From assembly GCF_012516475.1 (NCBI RefSeq), contig NZ_CP051217.1, positions 2,418,001 through 2,482,000 of the forward strand: a stretch of DNA of 64,000 nt, read 5' to 3'. Positions within the stretch are counted from its first letter, which is position 1. Each line of letters starts with the position of its first letter. The position numbers and the translations under genes are program-made. A model generated the notes under the pieces. It did not search any database. It was not told the DNA's origin and saw nothing but the letters and a program-made list of their open reading frames with translations. Source of the stretch: Parasphingorhabdus halotolerans. Lineage in GTDB: Bacteria; Pseudomonadota; Alphaproteobacteria; Sphingomonadales; Sphingomonadaceae. Shown here one piece after another: positions 8,945 through 17,801 of this stretch.

Positions 8945-9548
8945 CGGTTCTGCGCGGGGCAAAGACAGCCACCAGACTGACTCATCAGGCTCAGTTGTTA
9001 TGGCACTCTGAAGCAGCAACGCGCACAGTCAATCCCAAGCATCTATCCTCAATTTCCGTGCGCACAGATCCGGATGGCTGGAGCAAAGAGTGCACTTTGG
9101 GAGGAGTACATTCGTTCTGGTGTCAGAGCGCTTCAAGGGAAATTCACCGCGCCGATAATCTGGGTCAGTGGTAGCGCTGAGTCTGCACTTCCATGAGTGA
9201 TCTGATTGCCGGAGGCGCAAATGCGCCGGGCAGAGTCATCTTTGCTGCTTTGCCATGGGATGCCGCGGGGCGACAACCGCCGATCATCTACGACATCATC
9301 TTCGTGATCCATAACGGACTGCGCTGTCGCGAACCACTGCGCCAATACGGTTGAGACAAAACGATCAACAACCGCTTCATTCACTGGAGCCGGATGGAGA
9401 GTGTTTGAGCGAATCTTCGGTATCCTCGATGGGCAAAGGCATCTGAACTCCCAGCTTGACGCGGACAGCGATGGCAAGGGGTGAATTCTCGGCCAATGAA
9501 GTTCTCTCCCGCTTTGCATTCTCTCCAAATTGAGGATGGATAAATCAA
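8945..9548. other. Gene-free stretch around the transposase remnant
   Basis: Apart from the IS5-type remnant at 9193-9465, I see no coding sequence, RNA or clear repeat between the small gene ending at 8944 and the gene ending at 9549. Several short frames here lack ribosome binding sites and protein-like composition. Confidence 0.45.
9193..9465 (+). pseudogene. IS5-family transposase remnant, N-terminal part
   Basis: Translating the three frames in turn gives the start of an IS5-type transposase: MSDLIAGG, then HGMPRGDNRR, IIYDIIFVIHNGLRCREP, then KTINNRFIHWSRM, VFERIFGILDG. These correspond to the family's SHGxPRVDDRRV, ISGIVYVIRNGLxWRDAP, KTLYNRFIRWSRxGVFxRIF. At least three frame changes and internal stops separate the pieces, and the DDE catalytic part is absent. 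No terminal inverted repeats are evident. It is a dead insertion sequence scar. Confidence 0.75.
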
Positions 9549-10142
9549 CTAACGGAGTGATCTTGTGGCGATTAAATCAATATGCGATGTTGTTATGGTT
9601 TCACCTTCTTTCCAATATTCGTCTCTCTTGATTCGCCCGGGTTCAAAAATATAAGCGAAGCCGGAATTGAAAGCTGTTGTTGACGAAGATTGGTTTTGAG
9701 TTTTTTCCGCTGTAAACTCATACCTGCCGTCATTTCCAACCGAAACTAGCGACATTTCACTTACAATGCCCGAAGCGCAGAAGTGCGTTGCCCGAATTTT
9801 CCCGTTGTCCATGTTAAAGACGGTTAACTCTTTCAAAAGACCCTCATCCTTCGGGAAGACCCATGTTTCTGTTACAATGCTGCCTCTCGACATCACTTCG
9901 TACTCTACGAAGGAACCTCTCTTTGACCCAGCGATTTCATGCTTGCCTTCCAGCGAAATGAGTGCATCAAACAATATGTTATCGCGTGAATGCGTGATCG
10001 AATGCTGAGCAAACTCGGAAGCATTTTCCTCTGAAGCGGCATCGATCTCACCGCTATCTTGAGCTGGTTCGGTCGCCATGAGTGACGAAGGGGCCAGAAG
10101 CATCCCAAGGAAAGTCAGAAGATGAAAATTGAGATTCTTCAT
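9549..10142 (-). CDS. Secreted hypothetical protein
   Basis: 197 residues from the ATG at 10142, which has AAGGAT about 8 bases upstream; a longer frame to 10211 is less likely. The signal peptide is MKNLNFHLLTFLGMLLAPSS with cleavage near LMATEPA. The mature protein resembles a beta-rich periplasmic domain with the strings LISLEGKHEIAGSKRGSFVE and ATHFCASGIVSEMSLVS. The order of a short lipocalin-like sheet is possible but I cannot assign a family. It lies 65 bases downstream of the interrupted DUF5694 gene on the same strand. Confidence 0.6.
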   Translation of the reverse strand: MKNLNFHLLTFLGMLLAPSSLMATEPAQDSGEIDAASEENASEFAQHSITHSRDNILFDALISLEGKHEIAGSKRGSFVEYEVMSRGSIVTETWVFPKDEGLLKELTVFNMDNGKIRATHFCASGIVSEMSLVSVGNDGRYEFTAEKTQNQSSSTTAFNSGFAYIFEPGRIKRDEYWKEGETITTSHIDLIATRSLR

Positions 10143-10207
10143 TTCATATCCTTCTGTGAGCAAGAGGCGCAAGACCGAGCATAATGATGTGTAATCTAAA
10201 AGTATGC

Positions 10208-11293
10208 TCACTCCAAGAATGCGTCGATATTGACGATCTTGAAATCGTGCATTTGGTCCAAGTAGGCTTCAAAATAGGGTTTGTGTGATGCTCCAACAAT
10301 CGACAGCACCTTGCCGCCTGGCTTCGTCGCGGCTGCTTCAACAATGGATGCGACCATTCTCAGGTTTCGCGCCTGGAACCATGCTACATATTTGCGCCCA
10401 TATCCTTCTGGCAGGGCATCGTTCATCGCCTTGCGAAAGTCGTAATCCATGGCAAATGATTGTGCCTTGGCTGAATTATAGAAACGGAAAGCCCGCAAGA
10501 CTCCGCCTTCGCTTCGGATATCTTCTTCGACAGACCGCATCTCGCTTTGATCGGGGACCGGTTCCGATCGCCAGATTTCCTGCATTCGGTCCCAGAAACC
10601 TTCATCGAAGTTTGCGAAAATCGCGTCTGAGCTGTGATTATCAATGGCGTAGACGCGAACATGCCGCAGTTTTGCTGCCAACCGCGCCTCGATTTGTGCG
10701 CTCTCGTTTGGACGTTCAGATAATTCATTGAGGAAAGTTGCGGATCGTTCGCCGAGCCCATCTGCCGCTCGTTTCTCTGCTTCCGCAAGCTGGAACCACT
10801 GCACCAGCGCAGAATAAGGATCACCTGCGGCGACAAATGCTGCTGCCAAGTGGCGCCTCTGGCTCGCCGCCGGCTTTGCAGGCCATTGAGAGAGAATATG
10901 GCGAATTTCCGCTACTGCATCGCTGTCAGTGAGGCCCGATTCCACCTGGTATTCTCGGGCATCGAAGCAATAGTCTTTGGCGACTCCAGGGTACTCGCTG
11001 GGATATTGCCTTAGCAGCCAGCATTCTCCACCTGATACCGCCTCAATGGTGACTATATCAGGGCGATATCGTTCAAGTCTTTGGAGCAACGGTTCCAATT
11101 CGCTGTTTGTCAGAGGGGTTTCCAGTGACGCTAAATGCGTCTATCCAAGGACCATAATTTCCGTGGGCGGTACCATTAGGTCTCTGTCCACGCCGCTAAG
11201 ATCGACGACTTGTGCCCGAATCTGAAGTGGCATCGCTACCAAGAGCAGTGTGATGAAAAGTATCGACTTCCTCAACTGGAACAGTGACGCCAT
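10208..11293 (-). pseudogene. DUF5694-type protein gene interrupted by an in-frame amber codon
   Basis: The frame starts at 11293 (GGAG 6 bases upstream) with a signal peptide (MASLFQLRKSILFITLLLVA, cleavage near IRAQ). It reads EIMVLG, hits TAG at 11141-11143, and continues in the same frame as THLASLETPLTNSELEPLLQ and a further 300 residues. The passage VLG-x-THLA, the following ERYRPDIVTIEA and the late GKVLSIVGASHKPYFEAYLDQ fit the DUF5694/TraB-like layout. The stop replaces a single residue in the conserved N-terminal motif. It could be a real nonsense mutation, a sequencing error or readthrough. A restart at 11098 would lack export signal and motif. Confidence 0.65.
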
Positions 11294-11704
11294 ACATTCT
11301 CCTGCCGACTTCTAAGCCCTTTTGGGATTGTTTATCATTCGCAAGGGGCGCGGTCGAGGCTAATCGGATACACATCCAGTTGGAACATTTGTGTGATCAC
11401 TGCTTAATGTCGATCAGTTCTCGCAACAAAGATGTTTCGGATAACCATGGCACGCCTCCCGCATTAAGATCACGAACATTCCTCCGTCAGCGCTGCATAG
11501 TTGGGACTATGCAAGCCGCTGGTGTGATGGGCAATTTGTTCGAGTGTTATCTTTGCTCCAAAGCGCTTGATTTGATCACTATCTGGGAACCGGATAATTG
11601 CATCTTTGCTCGAGATTAGAAGTCGAATACCGCTCCGATAAAAAGTAGACAAAATCGCTTCGTGCTGGACACCTGTCCTTGGCTAGGCATTTGAACATAA
11701 TCTA
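11294..11704. other. Intergenic stretch with a possible gene fragment
   Basis: About 410 bases separating two minus-strand genes. Apart from a serine hydrolase-like fragment at 11470-11652, I see nothing that can be supported as a gene or RNA. Confidence 0.4.
11470..11652 (-). pseudogene. Possible fragment of a beta-lactamase-like serine hydrolase
   Basis: A 60-codon frame contains AIIRFPDSDQIKRFGAKITL followed by EQIAHHTSGLHSP. This resembles the family string (DDPISKYxPD...ITIRQLLTHTSGL) of class C beta-lactamase-like enzymes. Neither the SxxK motif before it nor the YxN motif after it is present, so this is at most a decayed remnant. Confidence 0.35.
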
Positions 11705-12856
11705 TTATTCCCTGCCATTTCTCTTATTGCGTTGACCTGATGCTTCCAGCTTTAGTCTTTGCACTTCGGTTCCAATAGCAAACACACTAATGTCTTTTTC
11801 ACCGCGAATGATCCGGAATTTATTGGCCGCTCTGGCGATTGGAGCCGGCGTAAAGCTTTTGCCGCCGTCGCTTGTATAGAATCCGCCCGCCATTGTGCCG
11901 ACCCAGCCGTGATTTTCATCGACAAAACCTATCCCGAACTGGCGCGCTCCCGTGTCGCTGGTTAGCGGCAATTCGCTCCAGCTCTTGCCGCCATCGCTCG
12001 TCTTCACGATCAATTGCTGTGCCCGCCCGGCATCGTAACTTTGTACGGTGGCATAGCCGGTTTTTGAATCGACAAATGAGGCCTTCCAGATCAGCTCCGC
12101 ATCGCGGCCTGAACGATAGACCTGCTTCCATGATTTGCCGCCATCAGTCGTCCGCAAAATAAGCCCTTGTCGGTCATCGCCAGTCGACGAGCTGGCAAAC
12201 ACCAGTCCGGTCCATGCGTCGAAAAACTTGATGTCGAGGATCATGCCGGCATGATCCTGCATGTCGATCACTGTCCAGCTATGTCCGCCATCAAGCGAGC
12301 GCAAGATGCCGGTGGGTCCACCCACGCGCCCGGCGGCGTGAATGATAGTCTCATCACGCAGCTCGCCCTGATAGAAATTGCGAACCGGCAAAATATCAAT
12401 CGCGCAAACGCCCTTGATCGTATTGTTGCCAAGGTCAACCGGGGTCCAGTTCATACCGCCATCATCGGTGCGGTAAAGTGGTGTCTCATCTGTGACGCCC
12501 GGATAATAGTCGGTTCCTACATTTCCGATAAAACCCGTTTTCTCATCAATAAACCCAAGGGCGCGGATGAACGTGCCAGGACGGCTGGAGACCAGCTTCC
12601 AGTTTTCTCCGCCATCTTCGGTCGCAAAAAGATCACCTTTTCCCGTTCCGTACCAACCATGCGTCGGCGTTCCGAAGCTGATATCATCGCGCTTGCCCTT
12701 GTAAGCTTCGGTATCGAGTGTCTGCCAAGAATTCACCGCTTCTGCCGCGGAGATTGGATGCGGCTGCGCCTGAATCAGTTGAGACTCCAACAGCAAACCC
12801 GGAGTTACGAGTAGCACGCAGCAGCCGAGCCTTTTTGCCAATTTCACAATTTTCAT
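11705..12856 (-). CDS. Secreted Ycf48-like BNR-repeat protein
   Basis: 383 residues with a signal peptide (hydrophobic CCVLLVTPGLLLES, cleavage near IQAQ). The mature part is a beta-propeller of BNR/Asp-box repeats: ATEDGGENWKLV, RTDDGGMNWTPV, RSLDGGHSWTVI, RTTDGGKSWKQV, KTSDGGKSWSEL and TSDGGKSF, spaced about 45-60 residues apart. The family includes the photosystem II factor Ycf48 and bacterial sialidase-like or unknown secreted proteins; here photosynthesis is not implied. It is the last of eight tightly packed genes, overlapping the GNAT gene by four bases (ATGA). Confidence 0.82.
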   Translation of the reverse strand: MKIVKLAKRLGCCVLLVTPGLLLESQLIQAQPHPISAAEAVNSWQTLDTEAYKGKRDDISFGTPTHGWYGTGKGDLFATEDGGENWKLVSSRPGTFIRALGFIDEKTGFIGNVGTDYYPGVTDETPLYRTDDGGMNWTPVDLGNNTIKGVCAIDILPVRNFYQGELRDETIIHAAGRVGGPTGILRSLDGGHSWTVIDMQDHAGMILDIKFFDAWTGLVFASSSTGDDRQGLILRTTDGGKSWKQVYRSGRDAELIWKASFVDSKTGYATVQSYDAGRAQQLIVKTSDGGKSWSELPLTSDTGARQFGIGFVDENHGWVGTMAGGFYTSDGGKSFTPAPIARAANKFRIIRGEKDISVFAIGTEVQRLKLEASGQRNKRNGRE

Positions 12857-13398
12857 TTGCTGTTCTTATCCTGCTTTCCGGCACCATTTGCAAATTCGAT
12901 GATGCGGTTTCCATCCATAGCCCAAGGCTCCCATTGGTCGTCCATTTTGCAGCCATGACGCGAATAAAATTCCTTCGCCGGTCCATTTGTTTTCAACACG
13001 GTCCAGACTATTCGCGATGCCCCCAGATCCCCGGCTTGCCGAGCGACGCGCTTTAACAATTCGCTGCCAATCCCGCGCCCCCTTGAACCTTCGGGTACAA
13101 ATAGTTCTTTCAGCACAAGCGTTGGCTTGCGGTCATAGGTCCATGAAATCATATATGTAACGGCCATGCCCAGCAACACGGAAGGATCCGACGGAAGTCT
13201 ATCTTCATTTGAAGAAACTGCAACATAGGCAGTGAATCGGGCGTTGGGCCCGAAGCCATAGGTGACCAGATCTTCGGCGGTCACTTTGAACCTTTCAACA
13301 TAGTCTTCAAATTCGGCAAGGCTACGCATCAATGACAGTAGCTGATCAGCCTCATCAGCAACGAAAGGGCGGACGACAATTTTTTCAGTACAGACCAT
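12853..13398 (-). CDS. GNAT family N-acetyltransferase
   Basis: 181 residues. The central acetyl-CoA binding motif A is LKELFVPEGSRGRGIGSELL (residues about 98-117), with RGRGIG as the pyrophosphate loop. The following TNGPAKEFYSRHGC is the usual motif B. Such enzymes acetylate small amines or proteins; the arrangement resembles spermidine/spermine-type acetyltransferases, but I would not name a substrate. It overlaps both neighbours (13 bases with the upstream gene, ATGA with the downstream one), so translation is probably coupled within the eight-gene operon. Confidence 0.85.
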   Translation of the reverse strand: MVCTEKIVVRPFVADEADQLLSLMRSLAEFEDYVERFKVTAEDLVTYGFGPNARFTAYVAVSSNEDRLPSDPSVLLGMAVTYMISWTYDRKPTLVLKELFVPEGSRGRGIGSELLKRVARQAGDLGASRIVWTVLKTNGPAKEFYSRHGCKMDDQWEPWAMDGNRIIEFANGAGKQDKNSK

Positions 13399-14035
13399 CT
13401 GCGAGCCTGCATTCTAGATAGGCGTCCGGACTATTATCGTTGCACATCATATTCCCAACCCAAGCGTTACGTTCGTGATCAATAACAATATGCTCCCAAA
13501 CGCAGGCGTGGAACCTCCGATGATCTTGTGGCCTGAACAATGCTTGGCCGACTTCGGCGGAAGCGAGCAGGCGCATGGCAATGTCGCTATGCGCCCACCA
13601 GTGGATTAACAGCCAGGTAGCCATCTCGCCGGGATGAATAATGGCATAGCCAAGCCTATGGTCCGGCCCTTCCTCTTGACGCACCTTCGGCAAATTGGAC
13701 TGGATATAGACCAAGGCTTTTTCGAAAAGCTCACCTTTCAGGGTGGCTGTCTCTGCCAATTGGATCGTGTAAATTTTCAACCGCAGGTCGTCCACCCGCC
13801 AGATATTGTGAAACTGGAAATACCGCCTCTGATAATCCGCTGGTTTGATATTGGCCGCCGCAACAGGATTGCGCAAGATATCTTCAAACAGGCCGGTCGC
13901 GGCGTCAAATTTATCCCGGCAGCCCGGATTACAAAATCCCACTGGGTGTCCGCGGTAGAATGTCGTGGAATCGTTCGCAACCGGCTTGCCTGACCAAGGA
14001 CAATGACTGTTGATTGTGGAATTCCGCGCGATCAT
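13385..14035 (-). CDS. Hypothetical protein with N-terminal YHS-type metal-binding domain
   Basis: 216 residues. The first 45 residues, CPWSGKPV followed by GHPVGFCNPGCRDKF, contain three cysteines in a treble-clef pattern like YHS or TRASH domains that bind metal. The remainder is unassigned: tryptophan-rich segments such as WLLIHWWAHSDIAMRL and ACVWEHIVIDHERNAW suggest a soluble helical domain. A role in metal sensing or binding is an inference. It is sixth of eight packed genes; the preceding gene ends 6 bases upstream of its start. Confidence 0.65.
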   Translation of the reverse strand: MIARNSTINSHCPWSGKPVANDSTTFYRGHPVGFCNPGCRDKFDAATGLFEDILRNPVAAANIKPADYQRRYFQFHNIWRVDDLRLKIYTIQLAETATLKGELFEKALVYIQSNLPKVRQEEGPDHRLGYAIIHPGEMATWLLIHWWAHSDIAMRLLASAEVGQALFRPQDHRRFHACVWEHIVIDHERNAWVGNMMCNDNSPDAYLECRLADGLY

Positions 14036-14041
14036 TGTCGA

Positions 14042-14728
14042 CTATTCCCCGAATATCCAGTTGGGACAGGAGGCATCAAGATCGGACCGTTGTCGAAGTG
14101 TGCCGTCATCGGCGATCATGATCATATAGCCTTGCGGCCCGCCATAGGCGATCATAGGTAATGGGCGTGCCGGATTGTGATGCTTCATGTCATGGCCGAT
14201 ATCGTCATTGGTCAGGTTCGGCGCATAGAACATGACGTGCGGCGGGAAGAATCCAAGTTGGCCAGTCTGCGGATTTACCGGCCGGTTGTAGCGGGAAAGC
14301 ATATATGCGATGCCGGGACGGCGCGGCGAGATAAAAGTTCCGTCGGCAAATTCAAGCTTGAGCTTGGAGTTGATTGCATCCGCCGCTTCGCCTGCCAACA
14401 GCCTTTTGCCGACCACCAGTATTTTTGGAATGATGGTCGCTGCACCCTCCGCGTCAAAACAGGTTGGCTTGAGCACGCGCGGATCATCGCGGTTGACGAT
14501 GCAGGTGAAATTGTTTGCAGATGGTCTGACCTGTTCATAGCCCTCGGCTGACAGAACATATATTCCGGCCTTTGCACGCAAATATTCGGGCGCCGCACTT
14601 AATGCCAGCGAGCTTTCGCAGGCGCGAGGCAGGATATCGAGTTGTTGGGCCTGTGCCGTATGCGAAGAGCAAGCTGCAAGGCTCAGAACCATAGCAAGCT
14701 GGCGAACAGGGGTTTTTGCGGCCATCAT
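14042..14728 (-). CDS. Secreted hypothetical protein
   Basis: 228 residues with a signal peptide (LAMVLSLAACSSHTAQAQ; the AAC could also be a lipobox). The mature protein contains paired cysteines (ACESS, FTCIVNRDD, PTCFDAEG, SCPNW), and strings such as PRRPGIAYMLSRYNRPVNPQ and NNDDIGHD-like acidic loops ending HDMKHHNPARPLPMIAYGG. I do not recognise a named family. The start overlaps the end of the DUF885 gene by four bases (ATGA), so the two are coupled and both products are exported. Confidence 0.6.
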   Translation of the reverse strand: MMAAKTPVRQLAMVLSLAACSSHTAQAQQLDILPRACESSLALSAAPEYLRAKAGIYVLSAEGYEQVRPSANNFTCIVNRDDPRVLKPTCFDAEGAATIIPKILVVGKRLLAGEAADAINSKLKLEFADGTFISPRRPGIAYMLSRYNRPVNPQTGQLGFFPPHVMFYAPNLTNDDIGHDMKHHNPARPLPMIAYGGPQGYMIMIADDGTLRQRSDLDASCPNWIFGE

Positions 14729-16638
14729 TTTTCTCTCCGCTTTTCAGCAATCCACGCATTTATCCGCATTTCCAGAATCTTCATTGGCATCGAACCATCA
14801 CGGAGCGCGACATCGTGGAATTCGCGAATATCAAACCGGTCGCCGAGCACTGTCTCCGCCTTTTTGCGCAGCCGCAGGAACTGGATCATGCCCAGCTTGT
14901 AGGAGGCGGCCTGTCCGGGCCAGACAGCATAACGTTCAATTTCGCGGGTAATCGAATCGCGGCTTTCCCCGGTTACGCCGACCATATAATCAATCGCCCT
15001 ATCATGGCTCCATTTCTTGTCATGAATGCCGGTATCAACTACCAGCCGTGCGGCGCGGTAGAGTTCCATCCGCAGCCGTCCGAGATTACCGAGATCATCG
15101 CCTTCATACATACCCATTTCCTTGGCCAGCTCTTCAGCATATAGAGCCCATCCCTCGCCGTAATCACCGAACCACATCATATTCTGGATGAGCGGCAGGT
15201 CGGTGATAGAAAGCGATTTGGCCGCCTGAAAATGATGGCCGGGTACGGCTTCGTGCATGACAAGAGATTTTAAGGTATAGGTTGGAATGTCGGCTGCATT
15301 CTTCATATTGATCCAGAATATTCCTGGCCGCGAACCGTCAAGCGGTGGCGGTGTATAATAACCACCCGATGATGCATCCTGTTCGTGGACCGGAATCCGG
15401 CGAACCTCGACTTTATATTCGGGTACGTCCAGAAACCATTGGGGAGCCAGTGCCAATATGCGGTCAACGTCCGACTGGAGCTTCGTTATCAACTCTGCCT
15501 TGGATTCATCGGTGTCGGGAATCAAATATTCCGGATCCTTGGCTAGCGCCGCCATCCGTTCTCCTATTGATCCATTTGAATAGCCATGCGCCTTCAGAAT
15601 TTTATCCATCTGACCATGGATACGGTCGACATCGCCAAGACCGATTTGATGTATTTCGTCGGGAGACAGGCCATTGGCGCCATAGGCCTCAAGCGCAACA
15701 CGGTACATGGCCGCACCGTCTTTCATTCGCCAAAGGCCGGCGTCCCTGCCTGCTGCAGGGACAAGTGCTGCCATCCGTGCACCGAACCGGCGGTATGCCG
15801 GATAAATCTGACTGGAAAGGATCGTTAAAGCCTCGCTTTGAAGGCTTGCGCGCTTGGCGTCATCCAGATCCTTGATCACCTCGAGCTTTTCGCCAAAAGC
15901 CGCCATTATCGGATGTTCGCTCTCCGGTTTTTCGGTAAACGAAGTGGCCGATTTCGCGATTGCCTCCAACGCAAACCACGGCGGAATAACGCCGCGACGT
16001 GCGTCAGCTTCGGTCATTGCCGCAAGCTCGTCGAGCACACGCGATAGTTCTGACGCCCTGGATAGCCAGGCCCTTGCTTCTGCTTCTGAGCGCACCGGTT
16101 GCTGCGCGATCAGCAATCGGGGAATGTCTATCTGTGGCCCGAACAGCTGGTTCACTGCATAGGGCGGGTTGGCCAGCAATACGGACGGCTGACCTTTGCC
16201 AAACCGGTTTTGGCGTTGGGCAATGTTATAGGCGTAGGAAAGCACATCATAGCTGATCTGCCGCCGCGTAGAGAGTTTCGACCTGTCGATTGCCGCGAGT
16301 TCGGCGGCTGACTGGTCGAGCAGCTCGGCCACTTCGGCATTGGCCTGAGGCGAATAAGCCGACAGATGCGACTGGAAACCAGTGCCGGCAACATCCTCGG
16401 AAACGCCCATCTGGGTTGCCCATTCCGGGGCTGACCTCATGATCCTCGCGGCATGGGTCGCGAGCAGTGCGTCAAATTGTGCAGCTTCTGTCTCAACGCC
16501 AGCTGTTTCCGCATGGGCATTGTCCGGCTGCATTTGGGGCAGGCATAGGGCACTTAACGTCATAATGCTCGCAGTGAGCCTGGTTCTTGGCCGTGATTTT
16601 CTCGTAACATATTGCTTCATTTTTCTGTTTCCATTCAT
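14725..16638 (-). CDS. DUF885 family secreted peptidase-like protein
   Basis: About 637 residues. A basic start and hydrophobic core (RTRLTASIMTLSALCLP, cleavage after AHA) form a signal peptide. The body is the DUF885 fold, with the diagnostic HEAVPGHHFQ (HExxxGHH, a gluzincin-like zinc site) and WALYAEELAKEMG. The C-terminus LGDRFDIREFHDVALRDGSM is typical. DUF885 proteins are presumed metallopeptidases of the periplasm. The ATG at 16638 overlaps the stop of the upstream gene (ATGA); an ATG at 16620 is an alternative start. Confidence 0.85.
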   Translation of the reverse strand: MNGNRKMKQYVTRKSRPRTRLTASIMTLSALCLPQMQPDNAHAETAGVETEAAQFDALLATHAARIMRSAPEWATQMGVSEDVAGTGFQSHLSAYSPQANAEVAELLDQSAAELAAIDRSKLSTRRQISYDVLSYAYNIAQRQNRFGKGQPSVLLANPPYAVNQLFGPQIDIPRLLIAQQPVRSEAEARAWLSRASELSRVLDELAAMTEADARRGVIPPWFALEAIAKSATSFTEKPESEHPIMAAFGEKLEVIKDLDDAKRASLQSEALTILSSQIYPAYRRFGARMAALVPAAGRDAGLWRMKDGAAMYRVALEAYGANGLSPDEIHQIGLGDVDRIHGQMDKILKAHGYSNGSIGERMAALAKDPEYLIPDTDESKAELITKLQSDVDRILALAPQWFLDVPEYKVEVRRIPVHEQDASSGGYYTPPPLDGSRPGIFWINMKNAADIPTYTLKSLVMHEAVPGHHFQAAKSLSITDLPLIQNMMWFGDYGEGWALYAEELAKEMGMYEGDDLGNLGRLRMELYRAARLVVDTGIHDKKWSHDRAIDYMVGVTGESRDSITREIERYAVWPGQAASYKLGMIQFLRLRKKAETVLGDRFDIREFHDVALRDGSMPMKILEMRINAWIAEKRREK

Positions 16639-17156
16639 GCAGGTAAGGGAAAAACCGGATTGTCTGGCAGGCTGTTGTCGCGCCGGAAATCCATCACCGA
16701 ATTCAGCTCCCAGTTCTTGCCGCTGTCGTCCGAAAATGACTGGTCCCATCGCGCGGTATTGCTGGTAATTTTAGACCAGGTAAAACGGGTCTTGATCGCT
16801 TTTCCGCGCAGCTGGTCTTCGCCGTAGAACAGCCCTTTACCGTCTTTGAATCCGCCAACAAGCGGCGGCTCCATGCGCTGGTCGAGCGTGTCGAGCCAAT
16901 ATATCCGCCACCGCGCGTCCCGGGGATTGTAAAGCCGTATCGGCATCCCCTCATAGGGTTCGCCATCGATCAATCGCATAAAGCGCCCGCTATTCCCCCA
17001 ACCCCGAAACGCCGGACGGACGATATCGATTCCTTCGGCCACCTCCCATTGCGTCGCGCCAACCAGTCGCCCCTTCAAAGTGTGATGGGTGACCCGCCAT
17101 TTGCCGTGGAGAAAATCAAAGTCGCGCACGCCGGACATATTGGGAAGCGGCATCAA
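16635..17156 (-). CDS. DUF1579-like protein
   Basis: 173 residues without a signal peptide. The sequence follows the DUF1579-type layout: FDFLHGKWRVTHHTLKGRLV at residues 13-32, YEGMPIRLYNPRDARWRIYW in the middle, GLFYGEDQLRGKAIKTRFTW, then the terminal RWDQSFSDDSGKNWELNSVM. The fold is lipocalin-like, suggesting binding of a small hydrophobic ligand, but no function is established. It starts 6 bases after the GST gene and is coupled to the DUF885 gene. Confidence 0.7.
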   Translation of the reverse strand: MMPLPNMSGVRDFDFLHGKWRVTHHTLKGRLVGATQWEVAEGIDIVRPAFRGWGNSGRFMRLIDGEPYEGMPIRLYNPRDARWRIYWLDTLDQRMEPPLVGGFKDGKGLFYGEDQLRGKAIKTRFTWSKITSNTARWDQSFSDDSGKNWELNSVMDFRRDNSLPDNPVFPLPA

Positions 17157-17162
17157 ACTGGC

Positions 17163-17801
17163 CTATACTTCGTCAATATCGATGACCCATGGCTCATCTC
17201 TGGCGGCCTTGTCCCAATCCTGCCAGGGGGTAAGAGACGTCATGGTTTGGGTATAGGATGCCACGGCGTCGATATTGCTCAGCTCGTAAATCTGCAACCG
17301 GTTGACGATTGGTGCATACATACCGTCGGCGATTGAATAATCGCCGAACAGAAAGGGCCCCCCTGATTTATCGAGACACTGCGACCAGATCGTCTCAATC
17401 CGGCGGACATCTTTCAGCACCGCCTCATCAACTGCAATGGCCGCGTGTTTCCGGCGCATATTCATTGGACAGGCCGCACGCAGGGCCATGAATCCGGCGT
17501 GCATTTCATGCGATATACAGCGGGCGTCGCTCCGGCTGCGCGGATTGGCAGGCCAGAGATTTTTGTCCGGAAACTGCTCGGCGAGATATTCAAGTATCGC
17601 CAGAGACTCGACCACAGTTAGACCGTCATGCTGCAGCACCGGAACTTTGCCAGTGGGCGAAAATTCGAAAAAATCGGCATAGTCGTTCTCGACATCAAAT
17701 GGCCGCAAATCCTCTTCGAACTCGATTTCCTTGACCTTCATGGTGAGCCAGACCCGAAAGGACCACGAGGAGTAATTTTTGTTTCCAATCAGCAATTTCA
17801 T
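17163..17801 (-). CDS. Glutathione S-transferase family protein
   Basis: 212 residues from the ATG at 17801, which overlaps the stop of the SnoaL-like gene (ATGA). The N-terminal thioredoxin-like domain shows KNYSSWSFRVWLTMK, with serines at the position of the catalytic residue, and GKVPVLQHDGLTVVESLAIL (cis-proline and glutathione-binding ES). The C-terminal helical domain includes GGPFLFGDYSIADGMYAPIV, the conserved N-capping box. It probably conjugates or isomerises a hydrophobic electrophile using glutathione. It is the second gene of the eight-gene operon. Confidence 0.9.
   Translation of the reverse strand: MKLLIGNKNYSSWSFRVWLTMKVKEIEFEEDLRPFDVENDYADFFEFSPTGKVPVLQHDGLTVVESLAILEYLAEQFPDKNLWPANPRSRSDARCISHEMHAGFMALRAACPMNMRRKHAAIAVDEAVLKDVRRIETIWSQCLDKSGGPFLFGDYSIADGMYAPIVNRLQIYELSNIDAVASYTQTMTSLTPWQDWDKAARDEPWVIDIDEV

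Noticed and set aside
9806..9825. TTAAAGACGGTTAA-like sequence resembling the TTAAC-box
   Set aside because: It lies inside a coding sequence, and the half-site spacing differs from the 18-bp pattern.
11284..11619. Plus-strand frame of 111 codons
   Set aside because: It overlaps the start of the DUF5694 gene and the serine hydrolase-like fragment in antisense, and it is not protein-like.
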